From positions 248,001-312,000 of the forward strand of contig NKYR01000031.1 in assembly GCA_003184365.1 (NCBI GenBank): 64,000 nt of DNA. Direction: 5' to 3'. Source of the DNA: Evernia prunastri (taxonomy: Eukaryota > Ascomycota > Lecanoromycetes > Lecanorales > Parmeliaceae). The notes under the pieces were generated by a model. That model searched no databases. It had not been told where the DNA came from and worked only from the letters and a program-made list of their open reading frames with translations. Positions 31,756-43,003 of this stretch are shown piece by piece. The translations under genes were made by a program, and so were the position numbers. Each line of letters starts with the position of its first letter. Position 1 is the first letter of the stretch.

Positions 31756-33429
31756 ATGCCGGGAAAGGCCAACTGGCCCCAATGGGACCATGGGCACCAA
31801 GAGTTTAGAGAGCAGGCAATCATGCTCAGATTATCTGTCGACACCATGCTCGAGCTTATGAGGGAGGGCCATAAGCCGTCGAATGAGGAGGTAACCACCG
31901 CCCTAGGGGCGGTGGCTGCATTCATTGGAAGGGCGACCGAAGAACCCAAACTACAAACAGTACTCGACGAGGTACGCAAACTGGCCTTCGAATCGAACCA
32001 AAGAGACTTCCACATGGATGAGAAGATTACCCACATCAAGCATCAAGCAGCTAGCAAGAATGTCACCCCTTCAAACACCAGCTATGCCAGCGTTCTAGGC
32101 CGCTCAGCAGGGGCGATCCTACCCCCCACAATCCCAAAACAAGCCCAGACGCAGTACAGTAGAGAGAACGAAACCATCGTCAAGCTACAAGACGAGGCGG
32201 CAAACAAGGCATTGGAAGGGAAGAGCCCGGTTGAGATAACCACAATGATCAATGGATATATTAAGAGCATGGATACTACAAGGAAGCCAATCAGGACGGC
32301 TAGGAGACTGGGGAGCGGCGATATTAGCATTATGGCCTCAGACGAGAAGGAAGCTATTGCCCTACGGGAAAACAAGGAGTGGATGGAACAGCTTAGTGGC
32401 AAAGCAAGAGTGGTCATAAAGAAATACAGTGTTTTACTCCATGGAGTGAGAACGGAAGCAATAGATGTCAAAGATCAGGCTACAGTCATCAAATCCGTGC
32501 AAAACGAGAACGCAAACACCTTAAGTCTCGACATTATATGGCTAGGGTGGTTCGGAACGTCCAAGGAAGGTCAATGGAGGAGGTCTCTCATCATCGATTT
32601 GGCCAGCCCGGAAGAAGGAAACAGAGCAATCGATGAAGGAATCATCATAGGCTCCGAGCTATATGGCTGTCGTGTGTATAACAGGCAATGTCGATCGGGG
32701 CAATGCTTCGAGTGCTGTCAATACGGTCACATGTCGATATCATGTCCCACGAAAGGAAAACCAGTGTGCAGTAGATGCAGTGGAGAACATAATCATCGGG
32801 AGTTTACAGCGAGACTCTCCAAATGTGCAGTATGCAAGGGTCAACATGAAGCATGGAATAAGGTGTGCGAGGCAAAGAAGAAGGACATCGAAAGAATGTT
32901 ACAAGCGAGAATATGGACCCCAGCTAGATTCGCATGCTCTAAAGATCAGGAGGGACTCGGACGTCAAGCAATTAGCCAAACAACAGGCTATTTCCAGAAT
33001 GTTACTAATCAGTTGAGGAAGGATATATCCTTCCCAAGACTCCAGACTGGACGAGGAGGCCCAGCCTTAAGAGGAAGAATGACGAGCACACGGAATCTAA
33101 GGAGGACCGTGACTCCGAATATTCAGGGAGGAAGGACATCCACAGCAACATCGCCAACAAGGGCCTCGACGAGGAATAGATCACGCTCTGAAGCAGTGAA
33201 AGAGGCCGAGGCATACGAAAAAGGTATAGCGTCAGGGGAGATCAACGATATCAATGAGGGGAGAAGACCACTGAGTCAGCTAAATAACAATGAAAGAATC
33301 GCGGTACCAGCCTCCCAAAACAAGGCAAAGAGACCTATTCAGTCTCTACAGGACGCAGAAAACACCCCGGAAAGGTTTGATTGGGCCGAAGATGTGGAAA
33401 ACAACGCAAACGAGGAAAGTCAATGGTAG
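31756..33429 (+). CDS. LINE ORF1 (gag-like, CCHC zinc knuckles, 557 aa)
   Basis: This is the first ORF of a Tad-like non-LTR retrotransposon. ORF1 proteins bind element RNA and form the ribonucleoprotein used in retrotransposition. The ATG at 31756 is the first in frame. The first 300 residues are helical and charged; in the middle is a C-x2-C-x4-H-x4-C knuckle (CFECCQYGHMSISC), followed by further Cys/His groups (CSRCSGEHNHREF, CAVCKGQHEAWNKVC). The tail is basic and Ser/Thr-rich. The frame is fully open and GC-balanced, unlike the AT-rich elements next door, suggesting a younger insertion. Its TAG stop overlaps the ORF2 start (ATGGTAG). Confidence 0.88.
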   Translation: MPGKANWPQWDHGHQEFREQAIMLRLSVDTMLELMREGHKPSNEEVTTALGAVAAFIGRATEEPKLQTVLDEVRKLAFESNQRDFHMDEKITHIKHQAASKNVTPSNTSYASVLGRSAGAILPPTIPKQAQTQYSRENETIVKLQDEAANKALEGKSPVEITTMINGYIKSMDTTRKPIRTARRLGSGDISIMASDEKEAIALRENKEWMEQLSGKARVVIKKYSVLLHGVRTEAIDVKDQATVIKSVQNENANTLSLDIIWLGWFGTSKEGQWRRSLIIDLASPEEGNRAIDEGIIIGSELYGCRVYNRQCRSGQCFECCQYGHMSISCPTKGKPVCSRCSGEHNHREFTARLSKCAVCKGQHEAWNKVCEAKKKDIERMLQARIWTPARFACSKDQEGLGRQAISQTTGYFQNVTNQLRKDISFPRLQTGRGGPALRGRMTSTRNLRRTVTPNIQGGRTSTATSPTRASTRNRSRSEAVKEAEAYEKGIASGEINDINEGRRPLSQLNNNERIAVPASQNKAKRPIQSLQDAENTPERFDWAEDVENNANEESQW

Positions 33430-33632
33430 CACACCGCGACCAACTAACCATACTGCAATACAACACCAGAAAATCCAGACCCGTCATGGTGGAACTCTTC
33501 GAAAACAAGGACATCTACAATATAGATGTTATTGCCATTCAGGAACCATGGCGGAATCCCGAAAAGACCTCTTATCACCCCCTCAAAGACAGATTTGATA
33601 TTGTTTACCCCTACTACGAAAACACCAGGATA

Positions 33633-34332
33633 TGCTTTTACATCAATAAGAAGATACCGCCGGGAAGTTGGTATCCCAAATATCACTCGCCGGATCTGTG
33701 CACCCTAAACATCAAGTCAGCCAACGGAAGGACACTTCGGATCCATAACGTGTACAACCCAGGCGCCCAGGAAGAAAGCGAACTTCCCCGGCTACATGAG
33801 GCACTCAAGAACCATAGAAACAGCGAACAGATCATGCTGGGCGACTTTAACCTCCACCACGCGTTATGGGGCGGTCCAGGAGTGAGACAAGACGATGGGG
33901 CAGACGATCTTATCATGATGGCTGAGGAATTTGCAATGAACCAAGTACTACCGGTAGGGACAGTCACATACGAAGAAAACTGTCAAACTACGATAGATCT
34001 GATATTCGTCACTCCGGAACTAACAAATGGAGTCATCAAATGCAATACCGAGGAAGCTTTCGAGAGTGGGTCAGACCACTTGCCTGTTCTCACGTCCCTG
34101 GAGCTGGCCATGATAGAATTTGCACCGGAACCAAGGCGAAATTTCAACCGAATAGACTCCGAAAGGCTGAGAGAGGTACTGAAGAACTCCATGGACTCCG
34201 AAGAATGTCTTAGTCAGCAGGCGGAGAGGCGCACTTGGTCAAATAGTGAAATCGACTCCCAAGTAGTAGCCATGATAAATGCCCTCCAAACGGCCATAAC
34301 CCAGTCCATACCTCTCAGTAGGATGTCACCAC
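33633..34332 (+). repeat. ORF2 endonuclease segment, copy A
   Basis: This is repeated at 34334-35042 with offset 701 and then 710. The repeat starts directly at the N join. Confidence 0.85.
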
Positions 34333-34333
34333 N

Positions 34334-35042
34334 TGCTTTTACATCAATAAGAAGATACCGCCGGGAAGTTGGTATCCCAAATATCACTCGCCGGATCTGT
34401 GCACCCTAAACATCAAGTCAGCCAACGGAAGGACACTTCGGATCCATAACGTGTACAACCCAGGCGCCCAGGAAGAAAGCGAACTTCCCCGGCTACATGA
34501 GGCACTCAAGAACCATAGAAACAGCGAACAGATCATGCTGGGCGACTTTAACCTCCACCACGCGTTATGGGGCGGTCCAGGAGTGAGACAAGACGATGGG
34601 GCAGACGATCTTATCATGATGGCTGAGGAATTTGCAATGGAACAAGTACTACCGGTAGGGACAGTCACATACGAAGAAAACTGTCAAACTACGATAGATC
34701 TGATATTCGTCACTCCGGAACTAACAAATGGAGTCATCAAATGCAATACCGAGGAAGCTTTCGAGAGTGGGTCAGACCACTTGCCTGTTCTCACGTCCCT
34801 GGAGCTGGCCATGATAGACTTTGCACCGGAACCAAGGCGAAATTTCAACCGAATAGACTCCGAAAGGCTGAGAGAGGTACTGAAGAACTCCATGGACTCC
34901 GAATAATGTCTTAGTCAGCAGGCGGAGAGGCGCACTTGGTCAAATTGGTCAAATAGTGAAATCGACTCCCAAGTAGTAGCCATGATAAATGCCCTCCAAA
35001 CGGCCATAACCCAGTCCATACCTCTCAGTAGGATGTCACCAC
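34334..35042 (+). repeat. ORF2 endonuclease segment, copy B
   Basis: This is nearly identical to copy A but with an in-frame TAA and a 9-bp TTGGTCAAA duplication, so it derives from a different, inactive element copy. Confidence 0.85.
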
Positions 35043-35844
35043 GATCCAAACCACGCTTCACACCTGAATGCAAAGAAGCTCAACGAAGATCTAACCGCCT
35101 GAAGAGAAGGTGGAGAACTCAACTAACGGAGGAGGCCTGGAACGAGTATCGGACGGCCAGAAACTTCAAAAACAACCTCATCAAAAGGACTGCAAAGAAA
35201 GCCTTCAGGGAGTTCGTTGCTGAAGCATGTGAGTCGCCGGAGGCCATGTGGAAGAAGACCAAATGGGCTCGCAAACAGCTAACAAAACAGGCCTGTCTTC
35301 CCCCACTAAGCGACGAAAATGGTCTGGAGATCAGCGAGCCGGAGACTAAGGCCAATCTATTGCTCAAAACATTCTTCCCACCACCTGTTCAGGCCGATCT
35401 GACTGACATCGATGATAGCATGACATATCCAAATGCACATATGATGAGGGCGATCACTGCTGACGAGATTCGGAAGGCGATATTGCAATCTCCACCAAAG
35501 AAGGCCTCAGGCGAGGATGGGATACCAAACCTCATTCTTAAAGAGGCTAGCGCCATTCTTCTCCCTCATCTGCACCGAATATTCAATGCATGCCTCGTAA
35601 ACGGCTACTGTCCAAACCACTTCAGGGCGTCAGTGACAGTGNACCCATACCGTCCAACAAAACCATGCGATTGCATGCTAGAGTTAAACGTGCTAAGACG
35701 TCACTGATCACACAAATACGGACCGAAAAGATAGGTCTCAGGGCCTTCCTATTCGACAGGAGGGTACCAGACACCGATAACGACAAATGCGAATGTGGGC
35801 GGGCTAGACAGACCGCCCGCCACNNNNNNNNNNNNNNNNNNNNN

Positions 35845-35942
35845 GGCTGGTAGATGGATTATGTAATCTCGCATAGTTGGCCCACTAAGGGACTAACTTC
35901 AGGGTAGTATGACATAATCAATCAATCAAAAAAACCCACGTT
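35845..35942 (+). repeat. LINE 3' end, first copy
   Basis: This fragment matches 36561-36650 (the 3' UTR) and ends in a short (AATC)3 tail plus a run of A, then meets an N. It is a second element's 3' end placed between gaps. Confidence 0.75.
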
Positions 35943-36411
35943 NAGAAAACACGCCTATCAACAATGGGCCAAAGAATGGGCCAGGGAAACACGCGGTAAT
36001 GCTCTGAGGAAGATTCAACCCATACCGTCCAACAAAACCATGCGATTGCATGCTAGAGTTAAACGTGCTAAGACGTCACTGATCACACAAATACGGACCG
36101 AAAAGATAGGTCTCAGGGCCTTCCTATTCGACAGGAGGGTACCAGACACCGATAACGACAAATGCGAATGTGGGCGGGCTAGACAGACCGCCCGCCACCT
36201 ACTACACGAATGTAGGCTGTATGCAAAGCAGAGGAGTAGGCTTTGGGCAGCGGAAAGGAGGAAGGTGCAAGGGGGGGTGATAACTCACGAAGATATGCTG
36301 ACAACACCTCGCTACGCCTCCATGGCGGCGAATTTTATATGGAATACTGGGCTCATTGGGCAATTTCGAGCCCTCGATGAAGAACAAGAAGAAGGATTCG
36401 TAGAGGCATGA

Positions 36412-36652
36412 TATCAACAAGCAGGACGCGGCCACGATGTGGGGGGCCCCAGCGTAGTAGGGTACCCCCCCACAAGGATGCATGCAATGAGGCAGCAAGT
36501 GGATCCACACCGATTTGTATAGCCTCACTTTTGCTAGTGGGGCAATATGATTGGCTGGATTGGCTGGTAGATGGATTATGTAATCTCGCATAGTTGGCCC
36601 ACTAAGGGACTAACTTCAGGGTAGTATGACATAATCAATCAATCAATCAATC
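36412..36652 (+). mobile_element. LINE 3' UTR with (AATC)5 tail
   Basis: Non-coding sequence after the ORF2 stop ends in five AATC units (36633-36652). A simple-repeat tail instead of poly-A is seen in several non-LTR clades. The 3' boundary of the insertion is therefore near 36652. Confidence 0.75.
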
Positions 36653-37220
36653 CCCTTATGCACAACATTTACTCTAAGGTACCCTAGACACAGAGGAGTC
36701 TTTCGAAGCCTGCACTGAAATCTAGAGGGGCTTGCTGAGCCTCCACAGAGATTAAAGGGGGTTGCTAAGTCTAAGCGTGAATGCTACCAACATACATGTT
36801 GTTACCTAAATTCTTACCACAATGGCAGTTTTCACGGATGTGGCATCGAAAATGCTATGTATAGCTATCTCATCAAGATGTCTTCAGCGGTAAGCTCGGG
36901 GAATATGCTGCATCGTTGAATGTTGGCAATAGTTGAACTTAGCAAACTTTCTTCTGACTTCCCTATGTCCACTTGGCACAGCCTCTGCAAACAGTACGGT
37001 AAGTGTACTCTTCAGCCGTCCCGTTTGAATTCTCTTAGGTGTGTTGGAGAGAAGAAAAGACTGTCAGCTTGTTGTGCCACCCTTTACAATCTCTCTCACC
37101 AGCTAGACAGCTAGTTGGGTCCTATTGACGAGCACAGAGTTGATATAGCTCACTGTCATCACTTTTTATCGATTCGTCTTTCATTCATCGCGTATAATTA
37201 TTTCCCCTTCAAATCAGAAT
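36653..37220. other. Intergenic, no gene seen
   Basis: This lies between the LINE tail and the secreted-protein gene and probably contains its promoter. Confidence 0.4.
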
Positions 37221-39398
37221 ATGCATTCCTTCTTCACTATCTCTCTCGTTGCTCTCTTCTGCCTCATACGGCCTACTGTCTCTTTTGGCAACTACGAGAG
37301 GGGCATCATCCCTACAGCATCTGGACAAATCGGTGTGAACCCTGTGGACCCTCTAACAGACTTAGGTTCGCCGTCAAAGTGGTGAGTAGTCATCCTGTCC
37401 ATAAAGCAGTGCCCTCTAATGGGCTTGAACTTCAGGATCGGTGTCAACACTGAGTATCTAACGGATCTGGTGGAAAATGGTCAGACCACTACCAAAGTTC
37501 GTCTTAGTACTTCCCGCTGCATTAAGTGGCATTACTGATGATTAGTAGTGGATCGGAGTCAATACGGAATATCTTACGCAGGAGGTTGCCCCCAAAATGA
37601 ACCCTGCTACGCCATCAGCAACATTGTCCATTGTCACGACAAGCGTGGGAGCAATTGCGTCCACCGCTTCTGCCGCTGGGGAAGGCCTAAACCCAGGAGA
37701 TGTTAGCGTCACGTTTTCGCCTGCCCTCATCACTAAGTTGGAAGCCCTGGCGGCTGAAGTATGCGGCACCGGTGCCAAGATCAGAATGATGAAAAGAGAT
37801 GGTGCAGAGTCTTGCGCATATGAGTTCGCGAATCGAGTCTCAGCGCCCGGCGGACCGATGGAATTTGACATTTCCTTGCCAACCATCAGCGCTAGCGACG
37901 TTGCTGCCATACTCTCGACGATCGGCAAGACCCAGGTCCCAACATCTGGTGCTATTGGTGTTGCCCTCATCGCGTGGTACATCTGGGCCGAGACTGGAGA
38001 GATGCCGAACACTGTCGATATTCCAAAGGCAGACATCGGAAAGCCGAACGATTCTTCTGCTCCAGCGAGCACAAGCGGCCCACCTTGCCCAACCGGATCC
38101 AACTCGGTAAGTACCCAACCGCAAACATACAACCTGGGGCTAATCTCCAAAAGCCGGTATGTCAAGATACCCAGCGCTGCGATAGCCCGAACAGTGCAAC
38201 TTGTACTACATCGGTGGGTTTCCACCCTCGAAAGGCTCCCACCGTTTCACTGAGATATGTTTAGGTCAAATATGAGGCATGTCCTTGCCTGAATTACATA
38301 AACGTGGAAGTCCACCCAGCCACACCAGCGAATCTGCTCGCGGCACAGTCCAACCTTGCTTCGATGTCTTCAGTCGTTGACAGCGTCGTCACGACTTCTA
38401 TGGCTGCCCCCAACTGCATGGCAGACGGTGCACCCTGGTTCCTGCCCACATCCTGGTGCGACTGCGGTGCCTCTGCCACTTACCCAACCATCCCCCCTTC
38501 AAGCGGCGCCACGGCCAGCACCGCCAACTGCGCGTACACCGTCCTTCCCACCGCCACGATCAAACCCACCTCAAACACGGCCGCGGTAGCCCCCACCAAC
38601 ATACCAGGCCAAAACGGCGTGTCAGGTTGCGCCTATTACTTGGCCGCGGACCAAGGGCTCCCCTCCGGTACCCCAAACTACTGTTCCTGCGGCGGTGGCC
38701 CCAACGCCCCGGCAGCACTTGCCCCTCTACTCACGCACACCGACGTCAATCCGCCCGTCACCGACTGCAAATACATCACCCAACCACCTACAGGTTGGAG
38801 CCCCACCACTCCTGCCCCGGTATCCTCCTCGACTCCCCCGGCTGCTCCGACCGTGGGACCCGTAGTCTGCAATCCCACGTCATACGCCGACGGCTGCAGT
38901 TGGAGCGACGTACACAGCAACTGGGTCGACTCGCTTGCGTCCTACATGGGGGAGCAATATCCCCCCAGCGACTTCTTCCCAACGTCGTCCAACTTTACAC
39001 GCATTATGAGGGACGGCGGTGCAAGCGGGTCGGGCGTCGTCTACTTCATGAGCGTGGGCTGGATCAACGGATGTACATCGCAGAAGACGGAGAAGCTGGA
39101 CCGACCATTGGACCCCAACAAGGAGTTCGATTGGCAGGGGTTGTTGAAAAATAATTTCTACCAATGTACGTCGTCATCCCCCCTGCCTAATCTATCGCGC
39201 GGATTACTTGAAAAGCTTTCCTCTCTCTTGCCCTGCTGACATTATCGTGACCTAGGCACCGGCAACAATGGTCTGGGAGGCTACACCGACGTCGGCTGTT
39301 TACGCTACAGCTTCTTCCCGAACAAGGTCGGTGGCGTTTTCCCCAGCAGCGGCACGCCGCAGTACTCCAACTTTTGGAACAAGATGCATTACTGCTAG
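37221..39398 (+). CDS. Secreted Cys-rich protein of unknown function (627 aa, 6 exons)
   Basis: I assemble exons 37221-37381, 37436-37496, 37549-38106, 38154-38213, 38265-39165 and 39256-39398; all introns are 47-90 nt GT-AG and keep frame. The first 22 residues form a signal peptide (MHSFFTISLVALFCLIRPTV). The motif WIGVNTEYLT occurs twice, once at the junction of exons 1 and 2 and again at the start of exon 3. The middle holds a Cys-poor segment (PALITKLEALAAEVCGTGAK), then a Cys cluster (PVCQDTQRC...ATCTTS, CPCLNY). Two Pro/Thr-rich modules follow, each ending in an NCAY- or DCKY-like motif after a CDCG or CSCGG core. The C-terminal domain has four spaced Cys and ends KMHYC. It is extracellular or cell-wall associated. 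I do not recognise a characterised family. Confidence 0.78.
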
Positions 39399-40379
39399 GC
39401 CGTAGACGTTCGTCAGCCTCAAGGCGTCCATTCTAGCTCTGCAGGCTGTTTTTGGGGCAAGAAGCATGGCATGGGGGGAGTTGGCAGGCTCGGCAAGATG
39501 TACTTTAGTCGCTGATTACTCTTCATCATATCATGGCGAAATTACGTGACCTATATCTCTAAACTAAAATGACGTGGAAAAGAGATTACTAGAAGTGAAA
39601 AAAGCCATGTACAGAAATATTCTGTGCTAAACAAATTCCGTGCATTTTTAAAACAACTAAAGTTGTTGAAATTAGATGTATGGAGGATTGAATTGTTTTC
39701 TATGGAGCTGTGTGAAGGCTACTTATATGCCTGAGATACTAGTTTGCCACATGAGGGGTATCAACATAGGAGTGCTGCATCATTTCCGACAAAAGTAGTA
39801 AGAGAAGAAAGAGGTATACACGTAAAGATAGGTTAAGGTGAGGGAGAATCAACATGAAACAAGGATGGGCTCGGACTTTCTTACTAAGTTTGTCAGGTGA
39901 GGTTTTGCATTGAAATTTACGGATACACAGCGGTGAACAATAAAGAAGGGAGATTTGGTGATAGGCAACTCCACCTCTCCGACTGTAACTCAAATGTATG
40001 CTAGTGTGTGCGACGACTTAAGTAGTAGGTGGTAATGCACTCGTGTGGGTGAAAGGGGGTTGTTGATTATTCTATGAGGGAGGAAGCCTCCTGCAGGCGG
40101 ATAAGCTGCTGCCCTGCACCTTCCAACTTCTGGCGCTCGCACCTCACCCCGCCCGCGTTCCCGCTTAAAGTACCTTACATCCTGTCCTCTTCGAATCTTC
40201 CTCTTCGGATATGCTACCATTGATTCGTCATCAGTTGCCCAAGCTGATCTATACCGTCCCAAGTGAAGGAGTGCGTATCATTTAGTGAGAATAACTTTCA
40301 TCCGCCTACCGCCCAGGAAGAGTCAGAGTTACTGACGTTACGAGACACCATTAAACAGGTCTGCCCGTACAAGACAAGT
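39399..40379. other. Intergenic, no gene seen
   Basis: Short antisense frames are not convincing. The frame of the next gene is open for 39 codons before its first ATG at 40380. Confidence 0.4.
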
Positions 40380-41918
40380 ATGCCTGGCCGAAAGAAGCGA
40401 CGAGGTAAAACCTCACCGAGTCAGGATCCCAACAATGCTCCCTGGCCAGCGCCGACTTTCCTCGGCATTTTCGAGCCGAGTTCCTTATTCCCTGTTTTTG
40501 ACGGCATTTGCAACCACCTATCAATCACAAGCATCATCGCTTTGACGCGCACTTGCAGAAACCTTTCGAGGCTTTATCAATATATAATTCCTCTTCAATG
40601 GAATATGGACAAGGGACTGAAACGTTTCGTTCACGACGCATCCTCCCTGAGATCTCAGATGGGCAAGTATGATGCTTTGATCGACGGCAGTTTTGCTATC
40701 CAGTTCTTCGAAAGACTTACGTGGCCCGACTCTGACCTGGATTTCTTCGTGGAGCGAGGTCGGGGCTTCGAGTCGTTCTGCAAGTATCTAGTGGAGGCAG
40801 AGGGCTATCAGTTGGTCAGGACTACACAGGAAGATCCTCATCAATATGATTATGCGATGTATGATCTTATGGAGGTAACTGCCCCTGCACTCGCTTCAAG
40901 TAACGGGACATCTGACGGAGATTCGTGGGCTAGATCAGAACTTACACCAAGCCGCGCGCGGATACCTTTGCGGAGCTGGCACAGAAGGAAACCCAAATCC
41001 AAGTCATCGCTACCAGAAACATTCCCGTTCAAGCTATTCTTCGAGGGTTTTATTCAACCGTTGTAGTCAACATCCTAAGTTGGAACAAAGCCTATTCGGT
41101 TTATCCGCTCACAACTTTTGTCCAGCACAGAGGCTATTTGTTAAAGGAGTTACACACTTACTTTGCGCCTATGCTAGTCAAATATGCTGCCAGGGGGTGG
41201 ATGATCGAAGAAGTAATGTGGCCCGAGGATCACCGTGACAACCATCCAATCCAAGATGACAGAAGGCTTCGTGACAAGGTAGGCTACATTCTACCCTTTT
41301 TTCCTATCTCGGCGGCCCGGTTTAGCCGCTCCTGCGTCTCATATAAGCCCTCATTAGAAAGATAGAGCTGACGCATTTTAAGTTCACGTGGGTTATAAAT
41401 CTAGACGTCAAAGAAGTGCAATGGCCTTGGCCTCGGACTCCGGATTACGTACTAGAGTACAGTACCTTCGAGATTGAAAACGTCGGACACACGTCGAAGA
41501 CCCTGAGAACCGAGCAGTCCGAACCCACCAGCCACTTTAGTATTTCAGCTCCTGTCTTCAACTCCCATGCACTGCGCTTCAGGTATACCTACAATTACGA
41601 ATGGATGAAATTCCTGGCCCTGCGGACAGACAAACTAACCGCGTTGGAGCTACGGAAAATGAAGTTTTTGGAAAGGTCTGATGGGTATTAACATTTTCTC
41701 GATGAACTTGCAAAAGAAGAAGGGGTGCAGCACATAAACATCAAAAATCTGACTCGTGGACGTTCTGGGATTCGGACATACCCAAATGGTACGATGCGTG
41801 GCACAAGCTGACAGAGGGAAGGGATGTGCCAGCTAAGCCCTGGGTTGTACATGTGGCGGACAGCAATCGTGGCTCGAACGCTGAAAACGAATCGCCCACT
41901 CGCAGTTTCCCAGGATAG
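40380..41918 (+). CDS. Fungal F-box-type/nucleotidyltransferase-like protein (451 aa, 4 exons)
   Basis: Exons are 40380-40874, 40934-41278, 41362-41675 and 41717-41918; the last intron is only 41 nt but restores a coherent C-terminus (SDSWTFWDSDIPKWYDAWHKL). The N-terminus carries an F-box-like stretch (FDGICNHLSITSIIALTRTCRNLSRL). The next block, ALIDGSFAIQFF then WPDSDLDFFVERG, resembles the G-S...DxD signature of small nucleotidyltransferases. Further conserved family blocks are TQIQVIATRNIPVQAIL, STVVVNILSWNKAYSVYPLTTF and KYAARGWMI. Proteins of this type are expanded in filamentous fungi and have no assigned function. The third acidic residue expected for catalysis is not evident, so it may be an inactive fold. 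The frame has no defects. Confidence 0.72.
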
Positions 41919-42489
41919 TGTTTTGAGGCAGAGGGATGGAGGCAGCGAGTGTTTGTTCGTCAGCAGATGATGCTTGAACACGCGGTTACTCGAGGCATGC
42001 CAAGCCATGCCGACTTTGCTGTCGACGTCTTGCTGTCGACTGGTATTTGTACATAGACAGAATATCATGCCTCCCAACCGACTAATGTATATAAATAGAC
42101 AGATTACCCAGTCAAAACAATGCAAGATGCATCCCCTTTGTATGAAGTCCAAGAAATGTTTTTTGAGCTCCCATCTTCTCTGATCTTCCACGCACGAAAA
42201 CTTTGTAAACCCAACCCGATACACGACCAACTCGCATCCGTATGCTAACCCTGTCTTTGAGCCCTGATAATTTTCTCTTTTAGAACCTCAAGATGGGAAA
42301 AATTAACCTGAAAAGGAGTCAGTAAGTAACCAAGACGAAGTAAGACCTCGTCGAATCCGCCCGTAGCCTTCGCCTCCACCGCGGCGGTTTTCCACGAAAG
42401 TTTTCATTAGGTCTTATCATTCACGAGGACACGTGTTGACCAAGAGTGTTTGGTGGACGGAAATCTTGTAATTTTGTTCATTCTTGAGG
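41919..42489. other. Intergenic, includes duplicated segment A
   Basis: The region contains the first copy of a direct repeat (42206-42410) described separately. No gene is supported. Confidence 0.4.
42206..42410. repeat. Direct repeat A flanking the interspersed repeat
   Basis: This is similar to 43004-43160; common landmarks are CACGACCAACTCGCAT, AAAAGGAGT, CTCGTCGAATCCG and ACCGCGGCGG. Copy A has about 30 extra bases in the middle. In both, the minus strand can be read as a short conserved peptide around a GFDE(V/T)L core, so it may be the 3' end of a duplicated gene. Confidence 0.65.
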
Positions 42490-42945
42490 CTCCATAAGTC
42501 TTCACATACTCTATTATCACGCACAGCACAGTCACCGAAACAGCTAGAATTGCGTCGATGTTGTTGCAGGGTCTCCCAATACCGGGGCCACAGGCTACCT
42601 GGCGAGGCATACTCCATGTGGGAGCCCCAGTGCGAAGGGAGCTCCAATTGCTCGTGCAGCGTGGACCTGGAGTGCATAATGAGGCTGTGTACAGATGCGG
42701 TTGGCGGGCGGACGGGGAAGAATGCTACGGTATTGGGTCTGGAAGAGATGGTAGAGATGGGATTGGATGGAGAGGCCAGCACTGGTGGGAAGTTCATATA
42801 GAGAGCTCCCATCAGGATCCGAATTCTCTTAGTTATTGTATCCCTGATGCGGGTCAGGTCCCATTATGCAATTATTGCCATACTATGCGATACTGCAGGC
42901 CTGCTTTGCGAAATTGCCATGCCATGCGATCGACGAACCCTTAAT
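42490..42945 (+). repeat. Unnamed interspersed repeat, copy 3
   Basis: This aligns with the reverse complement of 18022-18483 over almost its whole length, with many substitutions and small indels. It ends in the same series of CATGCGAT-type words followed by CGAACCC. Frames are open on both strands here but not in the other copy, so coding is unlikely. Confidence 0.75.
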
Positions 42946-43003
42946 CCCACCGTGGCAAGTCTTCCCTGAGTCGTCAAAGACAATCAAAAGAAAAAGAAAA
43001 AAA

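Larger units (their letters stand above)
33423..36411 (+). pseudogene. LINE ORF2 (endonuclease and reverse transcriptase), chimeric and gapped
   Basis: ORF2 begins with an ATG overlapping the ORF1 stop. The apurinic-like endonuclease domain is complete once: LQYNTRKSRPVMVELF, DVIAIQEPW, MLGDFNLHHALWGG, TTIDLIFVTPEL and SGSDHLPVLTSLE. After an N at 34333, 0.7 kb of this domain is repeated with a few differences, including GAA-to-TAA near 34903 and a 9-bp duplication near 34947. The start of reverse transcriptase follows (KASGEDGIPNLILKEA, CLVNGYCPNHF) up to an N at 35642. The catalytic YxDD core is not in the window. A C-terminal piece with a CxC...H...C motif (CECGRARQTARHLLHECR) is present twice, with 21 Ns at 35824-35844 and an N at 35943. 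Several element copies have been stitched together. Confidence 0.85.

Noticed and set aside
32082..32471. Minus-strand frames across LINE ORF1 and ORF2 regions
   Set aside because: They mirror the coding bias of the element and encode nothing recognisable.
42558..42944. 128-codon plus-strand frame within the repeat copy at 42.5 kb
   Set aside because: The homologous 18-kb copy is interrupted by stops in the same frame, so I treat the region as a repeat rather than a gene.
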